Translations under genes and position numbers: made by a program
Assembly (NCBI GenBank): GCA_964448855.1
Contig: CAYUXI010000003.1
Span: forward strand, 62,001-126,000
Length of the DNA: 64,000 nt
Direction of reading: 5' to 3'
From: QAMX01 sp964448855
Lineage (GTDB): Bacteria; Bacillota; Clostridia; Oscillospirales; QAMX01
In this document: piece by piece, positions 1 through 8,276 of the stretch
How positions within the stretch are numbered: position 1 is the stretch's first letter
Layout of the letters: each line of letters starts with the position of its first letter
Notes under the pieces: generated by a model
Database searches by the model: none
Told to the model about the DNA's origin: nothing
Seen by the model: only the letters and a program-made list of their open reading frames with translations

Positions 1-46
1 AAAGAAAAGTTGCACAGAAAAAAACCGAAAAAAACGTTTTTCAGAC

Positions 47-74
47 TTGACAAATCGGAGATTTCTGGTATAAT
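47..74 (+). promoter_or_regulatory. Sigma-A promoter of rpsF-ssb-rpsR
   Basis: A TTGACA box at 47-52 and TATAAT at 69-74 are separated by 16 bases. It lies about 100 bases upstream of the rpsF start and no other gene intervenes. Confidence 0.85.
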
Positions 75-171
75 AAACAGGATGGCTGGCACGTCCGCAG
101 ACGTTCCGGCCGCCAATCCTTACTCCCGGCAGAAGCGCGGGGGTCATAGACCAGAAGGAGGTGTATCTGAA

Positions 172-474
172 ATGGCAAACATGGGCAAATACGAAGCAGT
201 CATTATCATCAATGCCACTTTGGACGACAGCGCGATCGAGGACACAATCAACCGTGTCAAAAACCTGATCGGTGAACACGGTACGCTGGACGCCATCGAT
301 GATTGGGGCAAGCGCAAGCTCGCATACCCGATCGACGACATGATGGAAGGCTATTACGTTCTGCTGAACTTCACCGCTCCGAAGGAATTCCCGGCAGAAC
401 TCGATCGAATCTGCAACATCAGCGACGCGGTCATCCGCTCCCTGATCGTCGCAAAGGAAGAAGAACAGAAGTAA
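172..474 (+). CDS. rpsF: 30S ribosomal protein S6
   Basis: S6 binds 16S rRNA together with S18 in the platform of the small ribosomal subunit. The 100-residue product has the expected S6 pattern: KYEAVIII strand near the N-terminus, a WGKRKLAYPI segment near residue 43 and the Y-x-V-L-x-N-F strand after it. The open frame runs further upstream, but the start at 172 is chosen because an AGAAGGAGG site sits at 153-161 with good spacing and the family length fits. It is first in an operon with ssb and rpsR, the common bacterial order. Confidence 0.97.
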   Translation: MANMGKYEAVIIINATLDDSAIEDTINRVKNLIGEHGTLDAIDDWGKRKLAYPIDDMMEGYYVLLNFTAPKEFPAELDRICNISDAVIRSLIVAKEEEQK

Positions 475-507
475 TCTCAATCAATTAGAAAGGGCGTGTC
501 CTTCCGT

Positions 508-978
508 ATGCTGAATAAAGCGATTTTAATGGGGCGTCTGACGCGTGACCCTGAACTCAGACACACGCAGAATAATACGCCCGTTGCATCCTTCCGCCTC
601 GCAGTTGATCGTGGCCGCAAAAGTGCGGATTCCAATCAACCGTCCGCCGATTTCATCGACATCGTCGCGTGGAATCAACAGGCAGAATTTGTTTCACGCT
701 ACTTCCGGAAAGGCCAGCTTGTCGCTGTCTGCGGGCGGATTCAGACAAGAACCTGGACGGATAACAACGGGAACAACCGCAATAGCGTCGAAGTTGTGGC
801 CGACGAAGTTCATTTCGCCGAACCGAAACGCGACAGCTATGATTCTGCTCCGACAGGCGGTCAACAGGGCGGATATGCGCCGGCTCCCTCCAATCGGGCA
901 GCTGCGCCGGTTGCACCGCAACCCTATTCGGGTGGCTTTGATGAGATCACCGACGATGACGGTGACCTTCCGTTCTGA
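508..978 (+). CDS. ssb: Single-stranded DNA-binding protein
   Basis: SSB coats single-stranded DNA during replication and repair. The product (156 residues from 508) begins MLNKAILMGRLTRDPELR, the standard OB-fold entry, has the FRLAVDR and W-N-Q-A-E strands of the OB fold in the first 105 residues, then a Gly/Pro/Ala/Gln-rich linker, and ends in the acidic DDDGDLPF tail that recruits partner proteins. A GTG at 496 is in frame but would lie only 1-2 bases from the AGAAAGGG site; the ATG at 508 matches the family N-terminus. It sits between rpsF and rpsR. Confidence 0.96.
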   Translation: MLNKAILMGRLTRDPELRHTQNNTPVASFRLAVDRGRKSADSNQPSADFIDIVAWNQQAEFVSRYFRKGQLVAVCGRIQTRTWTDNNGNNRNSVEVVADEVHFAEPKRDSYDSAPTGGQQGGYAPAPSNRAAAPVAPQPYSGGFDEITDDDGDLPF

Positions 979-1043
979 CCCTGCGTTGAATTTTCGCCGG
1001 ATATTCCGGCAAGTGACATTGCTTTGAAAAGGAGGCCATTTCC

Positions 1044-1289
1044 GTGGAAAACGAAAGAACCGAACGGCCTGCGCGTCCGCGCAAACGCAGAAAGGTCTGC
1101 GTATTCTGTGCCGATAAGATCTACGACATCGATTATAAAGACGTGTCCCGTCTTCGCCGCTTCATGAGCGAACGCGCGAAGATCCTGCCCCGCCGCATGA
1201 CGGGCACCTGCGCGAAGCATCAGCGCCAGCTGACCATCGCCATTAAACGCGCACGTCATATCGCACTGCTGCCGTATATCTCCGACTAA
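1044..1289 (+). CDS. rpsR: 30S ribosomal protein S18
   Basis: S18 pairs with S6 on the platform of the 30S subunit. The 81-residue product has a basic N-terminus, the VCVFCADK segment and the typical L-R-R-F-M-S-E-R-x-K-I-L-P-R-R core near residues 38-51, followed by the TGTCAKHQRQL motif. Translation starts at a GTG preceded by AAAAGGAGG at 1027-1035. It closes the operon and is followed at once by a strong terminator. Confidence 0.97.
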   Translation: MENERTERPARPRKRRKVCVFCADKIYDIDYKDVSRLRRFMSERAKILPRRMTGTCAKHQRQLTIAIKRARHIALLPYISD

Positions 1290-1303
1290 ACCCGATTGGA
1301 TCG

Positions 1304-1345
1304 AAAGAGCTGTGAACCTCAAAAAGGCTTCACAGCTCTTTTTTT
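1304..1345 (+). terminator. Rho-independent terminator after rpsR
   Basis: A 13-bp perfect stem (1304-1316 with 1329-1341) encloses a 12-base loop and runs into a T tract. It ends the ribosomal protein operon. Confidence 0.93.
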
Positions 1346-1399
1346 CTCGAGTCAATCGCAGAATTTCGAAAAAAACTGCGGGACGGGCAAACCTGCCTC

Positions 1400-1428
1400 T
1401 TGACAAACGCAGGGGGAAGTATTATAAT
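1400..1428 (+). promoter_or_regulatory. Consensus sigma-A promoter of the synthase-GntR-U32 operon
   Basis: TTGACA at 1400-1405 and TATAAT at 1423-1428 are spaced by exactly 17 bases, so this is a perfect-consensus promoter. Such strength fits a gene held down by a repressor, and a palindrome lies just downstream. Confidence 0.9.
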
Positions 1429-1448
1429 ACACACATTAACTCGGAGAG

Positions 1449-1460
1449 ATTGTATACAAT
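1449..1460. promoter_or_regulatory. Palindromic operator candidate for the GntR regulator
   Basis: The 12-base perfect palindrome ATTGTATACAAT starts about 20 bases after the -10 box, so it would lie within the first 25 transcribed bases. TGTATACA cores are typical of operators bound by FCD-type GntR repressors, and such a regulator is encoded two genes down the same operon. Binding here would block transcription; the assignment is inferred from sequence and position. Confidence 0.6.
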
Positions 1461-1497
1461 TATACAAACATACGAGCATACGAAAGGATCTATACCT

Positions 1498-2877
1498 ATG
1501 TTAGACCGTAATCATCATTCGAATCTCCTCGAACAGGACCCGTACCGCTATACCCTGCAGGACGTCGATGAGCCAGTTCTGTTCCGGGAAATTTACCCGT
1601 ACACGGAAGTGCCGAAGGTGGTTTTCAACCATCGTCGTGTTGACCTGGCCATGCCGGATGAAATCTGGATTACGGATACGACCTTCCGCGACGGACAGCA
1701 GTCTCAGGCGCCGTATTCCGTCGAGCAGATGCTCGATCTGTTTGATTTGCTCCATCGGCTGAGCGGCCCGAACGGAATCATTCGGCAGACCGAATTTTTC
1801 GTCTACAGCGAAAAGGATCGGAAGGCCATTGAAAAATGCATGGAGCGCGGCTATCAGTTCCCGGAAATCACGACCTGGATCCGCGCCACCAAAAAAGACT
1901 TCGACCTCGTCAAATCCATCGGAATCCGCGAAACGGGTATCCTCGTTTCCTGCTCCGACTACCATATTTTCAAGAAGCTCCGGATGTCCCGCAGTGAAGC
2001 CATGGGGCATTACCTGTCTGTCATCTCCGATGCACTCGATGCCGGTCTGGTTCCGAGATGCCACTTTGAGGATATCACCCGCGCCGACTTCTACGGCTTT
2101 GTTGTTCCGTTCGTCAATGCGTTGATGGACATGAGCCGCGACGCCGGTATCCCGGTCAAAATCCGGATCTGCGACACGCTCGGATACGGGATTCCGTATC
2201 CCGGTGTGGCACTGCCGCGTAGCGTTCCGGGCATCATCAACGGCCTGCGCCATTACTCCGGCGTTCCGAGTGCTCAGCTGGAATGGCACGGCCACAACGA
2301 CTTTTACAAGGCTGTTGCCAATGCGACTACGGCATGGCTCTACGGCGCATCGGCCGTCAACTGCTCGCTCCTTGGCATCGGCGAACGGACGGGCAATATC
2401 CCGCTCGAAGCGATGGTGTTTGAGTATGCCTCGCTGCGCGGCACGACCGACGGCATGGACACCACGGTCATCACGGAAATTGCCGATTACTTTGAACACA
2501 ACATGGGCTATTCCATTCCTGGCATGACGCCGTTTGTCGGCCGCTACTTCAACCAGACCCGTGCTGGAATCCATGCGGACGGCCTGATGAAGGATGAGGA
2601 AATCTACAACATCTTCGACACGCGCACCCTGCTGAACCGCAGCGCCGGTGTGGCCATCAACAGCACCTCCGGCCTGGCCGGTATCGCCTACTGGATCAAT
2701 GATACCTATGGCCTGACTGGCAGCAAAACCATGGATAAGCACAGCGAGCCGGTTCAGAAAATCAAGGAATGGATTGATCAGGCTTATGCAGACGGCCGTC
2801 AGACCGTCATTTCGGATGAGGAAATGCGGATGCTGATTGACCGGTATGCGCCGGAACTGACGGCAACCGACAGGTAG
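1498..2877 (+). CDS. DRE-TIM acyl-CoA synthase, candidate Re-citrate synthase
   Basis: A member of the isopropylmalate/homocitrate/citramalate synthase family, which condenses acetyl-CoA with a 2-oxoacid. Visible hallmarks are DTTFRDGQQS (metal and catalytic residues, near residue 60), the metal-binding H-G-H-N motif, GERTGN and AGIHADG. At 459 residues it lacks the C-terminal leucine-sensing LeuA domain. The divergent core and the absence of leu or lys genes nearby suggest the Re-citrate synthase used by clostridia lacking GltA, feeding glutamate synthesis; this is an inference, and homocitrate or citramalate synthase remains possible. The start at 1498 lies after the promoter, the operator palindrome and a GAAAGGA site. 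It is co-transcribed with the GntR gene. Confidence 0.8.
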   Translation: MLDRNHHSNLLEQDPYRYTLQDVDEPVLFREIYPYTEVPKVVFNHRRVDLAMPDEIWITDTTFRDGQQSQAPYSVEQMLDLFDLLHRLSGPNGIIRQTEFFVYSEKDRKAIEKCMERGYQFPEITTWIRATKKDFDLVKSIGIRETGILVSCSDYHIFKKLRMSRSEAMGHYLSVISDALDAGLVPRCHFEDITRADFYGFVVPFVNALMDMSRDAGIPVKIRICDTLGYGIPYPGVALPRSVPGIINGLRHYSGVPSAQLEWHGHNDFYKAVANATTAWLYGASAVNCSLLGIGERTGNIPLEAMVFEYASLRGTTDGMDTTVITEIADYFEHNMGYSIPGMTPFVGRYFNQTRAGIHADGLMKDEEIYNIFDTRTLLNRSAGVAINSTSGLAGIAYWINDTYGLTGSKTMDKHSEPVQKIKEWIDQAYADGRQTVISDEEMRMLIDRYAPELTATDR

Positions 2878-2886
2878 GGCAGAACC

Positions 2887-3606
2887 ATGCTATCAACGAT
2901 CAACAGCGATACCGAAAAAGGCTCCCTGACGTCACGCGTCTTCCAGAAAATTGAAAAAGAAATCGTAGACGGCACCTTTGCCCCCGGCGAAAGCCTGACG
3001 GAAAGCCGCCTGTGTGAAACGCTCGGCGTCAGCCGCACACCCGTCCGCGAAGCGCTGTTCCAGCTCGAACAGGAAGGGCTCGTGCAGATGCAGCGCAACA
3101 AGGGCGCCGTGGTCATCGGCATCAGCGAAAAAGACATTGATGACATTTACACCATTCGAATGCAGATCGAAGGCTTGGCCTCTCGATGGGCGGCAGAACG
3201 CATCACCGAAGAGGAAAAAACGCGCCTGGCGGAAATTGTCGCGCTCGAAAAGTTCTATGCGGAGCGCGGCAATATTGAGGAAAACCGCAACCTGGATCAT
3301 ATGTTCCACGACGGCCTCTATACGGCCAGCCGCTCAACACCACTTCGCAACACGCTGCGAACCTTCCATAACTACATCGGCCGTGCCCGCGCCATTTCCT
3401 TCCGAACGGGCGATCGGGCGCGGATTGCCGCCATTGAACATATGGCCATTCTGGACGCGGTCAACTGCGGTGACGGCGATCTGGCCGAACGGCTGACACG
3501 GGATCACATTGTCAACGCGAAGGCGAATCTGCTGCGTTCGATCCGAGAAAATCATCTGGCTGCCGATGATGAAACCGACCAACCGACAGAAGGGGGATCG
3601 GTATGA
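2887..3606 (+). CDS. GntR family transcriptional regulator, FCD type
   Basis: A 239-residue regulator. Residues about 13-80 form the winged helix-turn-helix, with the family signature G-E-S-L-T-E and VSRTPVREAL in the recognition helix region. Residues about 90-225 are helical and carry the H...H pattern of an FCD ligand-binding domain (FHDGLYTASRS and an H later in the domain), which usually binds a metal and a carboxylic acid. It follows the synthase gene by 9 bases and overlaps the next gene by ATGA. The most economical role is autoregulation of this operon through the palindrome at 1449-1460 in response to a carboxylate such as citrate; the ligand is speculative. Confidence 0.9.
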   Translation: MLSTINSDTEKGSLTSRVFQKIEKEIVDGTFAPGESLTESRLCETLGVSRTPVREALFQLEQEGLVQMQRNKGAVVIGISEKDIDDIYTIRMQIEGLASRWAAERITEEEKTRLAEIVALEKFYAERGNIEENRNLDHMFHDGLYTASRSTPLRNTLRTFHNYIGRARAISFRTGDRARIAAIEHMAILDAVNCGDGDLAERLTRDHIVNAKANLLRSIRENHLAADDETDQPTEGGSV

Positions 3607-5654
3607 ACGGAGAAATTCTGGCTCCCTGCGGCGATTTTTCCTGCATGGAAGCCGCGGTCCGCTGTGGCGCGGATGCGGTTTACTTTGGTGCCGGCAATTT
3701 CAACGCACGCCGCAATGCGGGCAACTTTGATGGAAAAGCCTTTGCCGACGCCATCGCATACTGCCGCATCCGCGGTGTCAAAACCCATATCACATTGAAT
3801 ACGCTGCTGCATGACGACGAACTGGATGAAGCACTCCGCGTGGCCTGCCAGGCGGCGGAGGCCGGTGCAGACGCCCTGATCGTACAGGATCTCGGCCTGG
3901 TGCGCCGCATCCACCGCATCCTCCCGACGCTTCAGCTACACGCATCCACTCAGCTCACAATTCACGATTGCAACGGCCTGTATGCGGCGAAATCGCTCGG
4001 CTTTTCGCGCGTGGTGCTGGCACGGGAGCTTTCACTGAACGAGATTCGCGCCATTTGCCGGGAAGCGGAAAGCATCGACATGGAAACTGAGGTCTTCGTT
4101 CATGGTGCCCTCTGTATGTGCGTATCCGGTCAGTGCTACCTGTCCTCCATGATCGGCGGGCGCAGCGGGAATCGCGGCCTGTGCGCACAGCCGTGCCGCC
4201 TGCCGTTTACGTCACCGTCTGCTGACAATGCATATGCGCTCTCGCTGAAGGACATGAGCCATCTGGCCTACCTGCAAACGCTGCGGGAGGCGGGTGTGCA
4301 TTCCTTCAAAATTGAAGGCCGGATGAAACCACCGGAATACGTCGCAGCTGCCGTGACAGCGGCCAGAGAAGCGCGTGACTTGGGTGCAGTCAGTGAGAAA
4401 ACAGCACGTCGGCTCCACGCTGCATTTTCCCGCTCCGGGTTCACCGACGGCTACCTGACCGGAAAACGGCAGAATATGTCCGGTATCCGAACTGTGGCCG
4501 ACAAAGCGCTGACCTCCACGGTTGCCAGCGCACTGCATACGCTGTACCGCACCGAACGGCCACGCATTGACCTGACGGCCGTCCTGTCCTGCCAAATCGG
4601 TAAACGCGCTGCGCTGACTGTGTCGGACGGAACGTTCCACGTGACCGCAGAAGGTACCGAGGTTCACCCCGCTGAGGGCAGACCGCTGGAACAGGAGGCT
4701 GCCGAAGCGCAGCTCTTCCGGACAGGCGGCACGCCGTACCGGATGACCTCCCTCCAACTGGACGTGGAGGACGGCGCGTTCGTGTCCGTTTCCGAACTCA
4801 ATCGGATGCGCCGAACCGCTCTGGATTTGTTGACGGCCAAACGCAGCCAGCCGCAAGCGATTCAGGCGCAGCCGGATCCGGTCGTCCGCTCCAAACGCCC
4901 CCATCACCTGAACGGCCTCGCCGCCCGGTTTTATCAGACGCTGCCGGAATCCCTGACGGGGATTACCCGCGCATCACTCGTCCATTCCGCATCGAATGAG
5001 CAGTTTCAGCGCCTCCTGCGCGAAATCGGGGATGTGTCGGTTGAACTCCCGCGAACCTTCTGGGGTGACGATACGGCGCTGCGTACCCGCCTGATGGAGC
5101 TGAAGGCACTTGGCGTCCGCCGGGCGCTGTGTGAACACCTTGCAGCTGTCCGGCTGGCAGAAGAACTCGGCTTCGAAATCCATGGCGGTGCATTCCTGCA
5201 AATCACCAACTCCGATGCACTGGCAGCAGTAGAGGCACTCGGCGTCTCGTCTGCCGTCGTTTCGTTTGAAAACACAACGCAGCAGACCGCCCGCTTGCAG
5301 ACGAGCCTGGATATCGGACTGGTGGGCTATGGCTTCCTGCCACTCATGATCACGCGCTGCTGTCCGCTGCGCACGGAACACGGCTGCAGAAAAGGCTGCC
5401 AGGGCGGCTATATCACAGACCGCAAGGGCAAACGCTTCTTCGTCCGCTGCCGGGACGGCGCTTCGGAAATCCTGAACTGCGTCCCGTTGATGATGAGCGA
5501 CCGAAAACAGGATTTGGCCGATGTGGACTTTGTCATGCTGTATTTTACCGTTGAAACGCCCAGCGAGATCGCATCCGTCCTGGATGCCTGGCAGAACGGC
5601 CGCGCACCAGAAGGCGAGTACACGCGTGGCCTCTATTATCGCGGCGTTCAGTAA
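3603..5654 (+). CDS. Peptidase U32 family protein with DUF3656, RlhA-like
   Basis: Members of this family were named collagenase-like peptidases, but several are now known to be Fe-S dependent hydroxylases. The product (683 residues) opens with EILAPCGDF, has the U32 signature EVFVHGALCMCVSGQCYLS near residues 160-180 followed by GNRGLCAQPCR, and continues through a long C-terminal part with cysteine clusters (CCPLRTEHGCRKGC). This domain layout and length resemble E. coli RlhA, which hydroxylates C2501 of 23S rRNA. Start ATG overlaps the stop of the GntR gene. The link to the upstream synthase is probably only transcriptional. Confidence 0.85.
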   Translation: MNGEILAPCGDFSCMEAAVRCGADAVYFGAGNFNARRNAGNFDGKAFADAIAYCRIRGVKTHITLNTLLHDDELDEALRVACQAAEAGADALIVQDLGLVRRIHRILPTLQLHASTQLTIHDCNGLYAAKSLGFSRVVLARELSLNEIRAICREAESIDMETEVFVHGALCMCVSGQCYLSSMIGGRSGNRGLCAQPCRLPFTSPSADNAYALSLKDMSHLAYLQTLREAGVHSFKIEGRMKPPEYVAAAVTAAREARDLGAVSEKTARRLHAAFSRSGFTDGYLTGKRQNMSGIRTVADKALTSTVASALHTLYRTERPRIDLTAVLSCQIGKRAALTVSDGTFHVTAEGTEVHPAEGRPLEQEAAEAQLFRTGGTPYRMTSLQLDVEDGAFVSVSELNRMRRTALDLLTAKRSQPQAIQAQPDPVVRSKRPHHLNGLAARFYQTLPESLTGITRASLVHSASNEQFQRLLREIGDVSVELPRTFWGDDTALRTRLMELKALGVRRALCEHLAAVRLAEELGFEIHGGAFLQITNSDALAAVEALGVSSAVVSFENTTQQTARLQTSLDIGLVGYGFLPLMITRCCPLRTEHGCRKGCQGGYITDRKGKRFFVRCRDGASEILNCVPLMMSDRKQDLADVDFVMLYFTVETPSEIASVLDAWQNGRAPEGEYTRGLYYRGVQ

Positions 5655-5694
5655 TCGCACGCTGATCGGCTTGACCGATAGGCGACTTTCAAAC

Positions 5695-5730
5695 AAAAAA
5701 ACCTCTGTCTTTTGAAGACAGAGGTTTTTT
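5695..5730. terminator. Bidirectional terminator between convergent genes
   Basis: An 11-bp perfect stem (5701-5711 with 5715-5725) is flanked by an A tract on the left and a T tract on the right, so it can terminate transcription from both sides. It separates the U32 gene from the convergent CofE-like gene. Confidence 0.93.
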
Positions 5731-5744
5731 CAGCAATTCCTTGC

Positions 5745-6923
5745 TTATTCCGTTGCAAAATTCGTAAAATAGCCCTTGATGTAGACAACGGGCGTACCGC
5801 GGTCGCCGCTGCCGCTGACCAGGTCGCAGAGGCTGCCGACCAGATCGGAAATGCGACGTGGCGTGGTGCCTTCGGAGCTCATGCGGCCGACGAGATCGGC
5901 GTCCTTTGCCCGGATTTTTTCACGCATGGCCTGCTCCAGCTCCGCGCCGGAAAGGTGACTGAATTCGCTGTCGGCAAAGTATTTCATCTTGATTTCGTTG
6001 GGCGTGCCGGAGAGACGTGGCGTATGGGCAGGGGAAACCACCGGGTCGGCAAATTCCCAAATGCCACCGACCGGATCCTTGAAGCAGCCATCTCCGTAAA
6101 TCATGACCTCGACATTCTTGCCGGTTGCGTCAAAGATGCGACGGTGCAGCTCGGCGACAAAGCTCTCCGTATCCCGCGGGAACAGCTTCACACGCGTGTC
6201 GCTGGCCTTGTTGGAACCGAGCAGACCATACTGCTCGTTGCAGCCGCTGCCGTCCACCGGTGCCGTCAGAATTTCGTCCAGCGAGAAGAGGCGCTCCGCA
6301 CCGGCCGCGGCCAGACGGCGCTTTGTTCTGCGGCGCGAATGAATGTCGCAGCCGATGACGTTTTTTGTGTAATTCAAAATATAGGTCGGATCGTTGGAGA
6401 GAATGATCTCCACGTTGCTGCCGAGGCTCTTATAATATTCGATGTAGTCGACGCCGGTGAAACGGTGGACAGTCGACCCAAACATGGCACGGAATTCGGC
6501 TTCCGTAAAGCTGTCCTTGTAGGGATCCACACCCTTTTCATCCAGCAAATCCGGGTCGATCAGCAGATTGCCCACTTCGTCAGACGGGTAGGAGAGCTGA
6601 ACTACCAGCTTTTTGCAGCTCATTGCAAACGCAGAGAGCAGAACAGCAAAACGGTTCCGGCTCATAATCGGAAACACCAGACCAATGGTGTCATCGCCCA
6701 ATTTTGCCTGGACATCCGCCGAAATCTGCGCGGTTGTCGCATAGTTTCCCTGTGCGCGGGCAACAACGGCCTCGGTTACGCCGACAATATCGCCATCTTC
6801 AATTGGAAAATTTTCTGCAGCAGAAGCTGCCAGGAGATTTTGACAAACCATCTCCGCCAGCGGGTCGCCTTCCCGGAAAACGGGCATAATGACGCCACGA
6901 GCGGTAACGCCGGTCATACGCAT
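5745..6923 (-). CDS. Coenzyme F420-0:L-glutamate ligase family protein (CofE-like)
   Basis: CofE adds gamma-linked glutamates to coenzyme F420-0 with GTP. The 392-residue product has the family N-terminal pattern in which EDGDIVGVTEAVVARAQGNY corresponds to the ligase core, then DIHSRRRTKRRL and SNKASDTRVKLFPRD. It is longer than archaeal CofE (about 250) and no other F420 biosynthesis gene (cofC, cofD, cofG, cofH) is present here. Clostridia are generally not known to make F420, so the true substrate is uncertain; a gamma-glutamyl ligase acting on another acceptor is possible. Start at 6923 has an AAAGGA site 11 bases upstream and a consensus promoter. Confidence 0.75.
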   Translation of the reverse strand: MRMTGVTARGVIMPVFREGDPLAEMVCQNLLAASAAENFPIEDGDIVGVTEAVVARAQGNYATTAQISADVQAKLGDDTIGLVFPIMSRNRFAVLLSAFAMSCKKLVVQLSYPSDEVGNLLIDPDLLDEKGVDPYKDSFTEAEFRAMFGSTVHRFTGVDYIEYYKSLGSNVEIILSNDPTYILNYTKNVIGCDIHSRRRTKRRLAAAGAERLFSLDEILTAPVDGSGCNEQYGLLGSNKASDTRVKLFPRDTESFVAELHRRIFDATGKNVEVMIYGDGCFKDPVGGIWEFADPVVSPAHTPRLSGTPNEIKMKYFADSEFSHLSGAELEQAMREKIRAKDADLVGRMSSEGTTPRRISDLVGSLCDLVSGSGDRGTPVVYIKGYFTNFATE

Positions 6924-6970
6924 CGTACTTCAAATCCTTTCATGATGGTTGATTTCCTTGAACACACTTT

Positions 6971-6999
6971 ATTATACCGCAACTGCGTCCGCTTGTCAA
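6971..6999 (-). promoter_or_regulatory. Sigma-A promoter of the CofE-like gene
   Basis: On the minus strand TTGACA (6994-6999) and TATAAT (6971-6976) are spaced by 17 bases. It points away from the divergent beta-helix promoter at 7042-7070. Confidence 0.88.
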
Positions 7000-7041
7000 A
7001 TCACAGAACCCCCATCTGCCAAAATACGCCGAAAAAAATGC

Positions 7042-7070
7042 TTGCTTTTCAATGGGACATATGGTATACT
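7042..7070 (+). promoter_or_regulatory. Sigma-A promoter of the tandem beta-helix genes
   Basis: TTGCTT (7042-7047) and TATACT (7065-7070) with 17-base spacing, 45 bases upstream of the first beta-helix gene. Confidence 0.75.
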
Positions 7071-7115
7071 GAACGTACCTTTCAGCGTATTCAACCGATC
7101 AAGGAGGAATTTTGC

Positions 7116-8234
7116 GTGAATCAACCCATTGAAACCATGTTTAATATTATGACGTTTGGCGCGGTCAATGACGGCGAAACCGACAGCACCGCAGCCATTC
7201 AGGCCGCTCTTGATGCGGCGGCTCCGGTGAAGGGCGTTGTCATCGTTCCGCCGGGCAATTATCTCTGTGGCTGTGTTCGCGTGCCGCGCGGCGTCATGCT
7301 GACCGGGTATCATGCGTGGTCGTACCGCTATAACGGTGCCAGCACGCTGATTTTGCGCAGCGCGGAGGAACCGTGCCTGCTTGATTTGTCCGGCGGCATC
7401 GGCTGTACGATCAAAGGCATCTGCCTCGATGGCCGCCGACTGGGCAGCGGGATTCATGGCATCTGCGTCACCCATAAGGAATACAACGGCGCGGGCGAAG
7501 AGGATACCCCCACCATTGAAGACTGCCGCGTCAGCCATTTCAGCGGCGACGGCATCCACCTGAAGTATATCTGGTGCTTTTCCATCCGCCACACCCAGTG
7601 CATTTCCAATGTCGGCCACGGCATTTATATGGACGGCTGGGACGGCTTCATTCTGGACAACTGGATGTCCGGCAATGGCGGTGCCGGCCTGTACACAGAC
7701 GGTGTCGCCGCCTCTGTTACGGCGACCGGCAACCGCGTTGAGTGGAACCAGATGGGCGGCTTCTGGCTGACCTACGCCAACACGTTCAACATCACCGGCA
7801 ACTATTTTGACCGCAGCGGCGGCCCGGCTATTACCATTCTGGCTCAGAACCGTCCGGGCGAACCGGCATCACCCAATAATAAAGCCAGCGATACCATTAC
7901 GATCACTGGAAACGTCATGTACCGCAGCGGTGCGCACAGCGAGCAGGAGCCACTGAACAACGCACATCTGCGCCTGGAACGCTGCGTGAACGTGGTTGCA
8001 ACCGGCAACACCTTCCGCGCCGGTGAAAATGACGGCGGCGGCGGTCTGCGCAGCCCGGATTATGGCATCGTGGTTCGCCACCTGAAAGCCTGCATCATCA
8101 AGGACAACGTCATGCAGTGCGGTATGCTGAAGCAGGGCGTTCTGGATCTTGGCGAGCACGAGGGCGATGTGGAGCTCTCCGGCAACATCGGCGCACCGTC
8201 CAAGGGTTATCCGTCTCTGGAACATGATGAATAA
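7116..8234 (+). CDS. Pectate lyase superfamily beta-helix protein, copy 1
   Basis: A 372-residue right-handed parallel beta-helix protein. The N-terminus FNIMTFGAVNDGETDSTAAI followed by A-L-D-A is the classic opening of Pectate_lyase_3 / GH28-related domains; repeated N-x-x-x-x-N-x-G ladders (GNRVEW, ITGNYFDRSG, ITGNVMYRSG, ATGNTF, LSGNIG) mark successive coils. There is no signal peptide, so it should act in the cytoplasm. Start is GTG at 7116, eight bases after AAGGAGG; the open frame continues far upstream only as a shadow of the opposite gene. A close paralogue follows 42 bases later. Substrate unknown; the nearby GH3 gene suggests carbohydrate processing. Confidence 0.85.
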   Translation: MNQPIETMFNIMTFGAVNDGETDSTAAIQAALDAAAPVKGVVIVPPGNYLCGCVRVPRGVMLTGYHAWSYRYNGASTLILRSAEEPCLLDLSGGIGCTIKGICLDGRRLGSGIHGICVTHKEYNGAGEEDTPTIEDCRVSHFSGDGIHLKYIWCFSIRHTQCISNVGHGIYMDGWDGFILDNWMSGNGGAGLYTDGVAASVTATGNRVEWNQMGGFWLTYANTFNITGNYFDRSGGPAITILAQNRPGEPASPNNKASDTITITGNVMYRSGAHSEQEPLNNAHLRLERCVNVVATGNTFRAGENDGGGGLRSPDYGIVVRHLKACIIKDNVMQCGMLKQGVLDLGEHEGDVELSGNIGAPSKGYPSLEHDE

Positions 8235-8276
8235 GGATTTCACCCCCATTTCAATCTGGAAAGCAGGTGTCAGATC

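Noticed and set aside
1312..1497. In-frame extension upstream of the synthase gene
   Set aside because: It overlaps the rpsR terminator and the synthase promoter; the ATG at 1498 is the usable start.
5712..7115. Long in-frame extension upstream of the first beta-helix gene
   Set aside because: It runs antisense through the CofE-like gene, has no ribosome site, and the beta-helix start at 7116 has AAGGAGG and a promoter.
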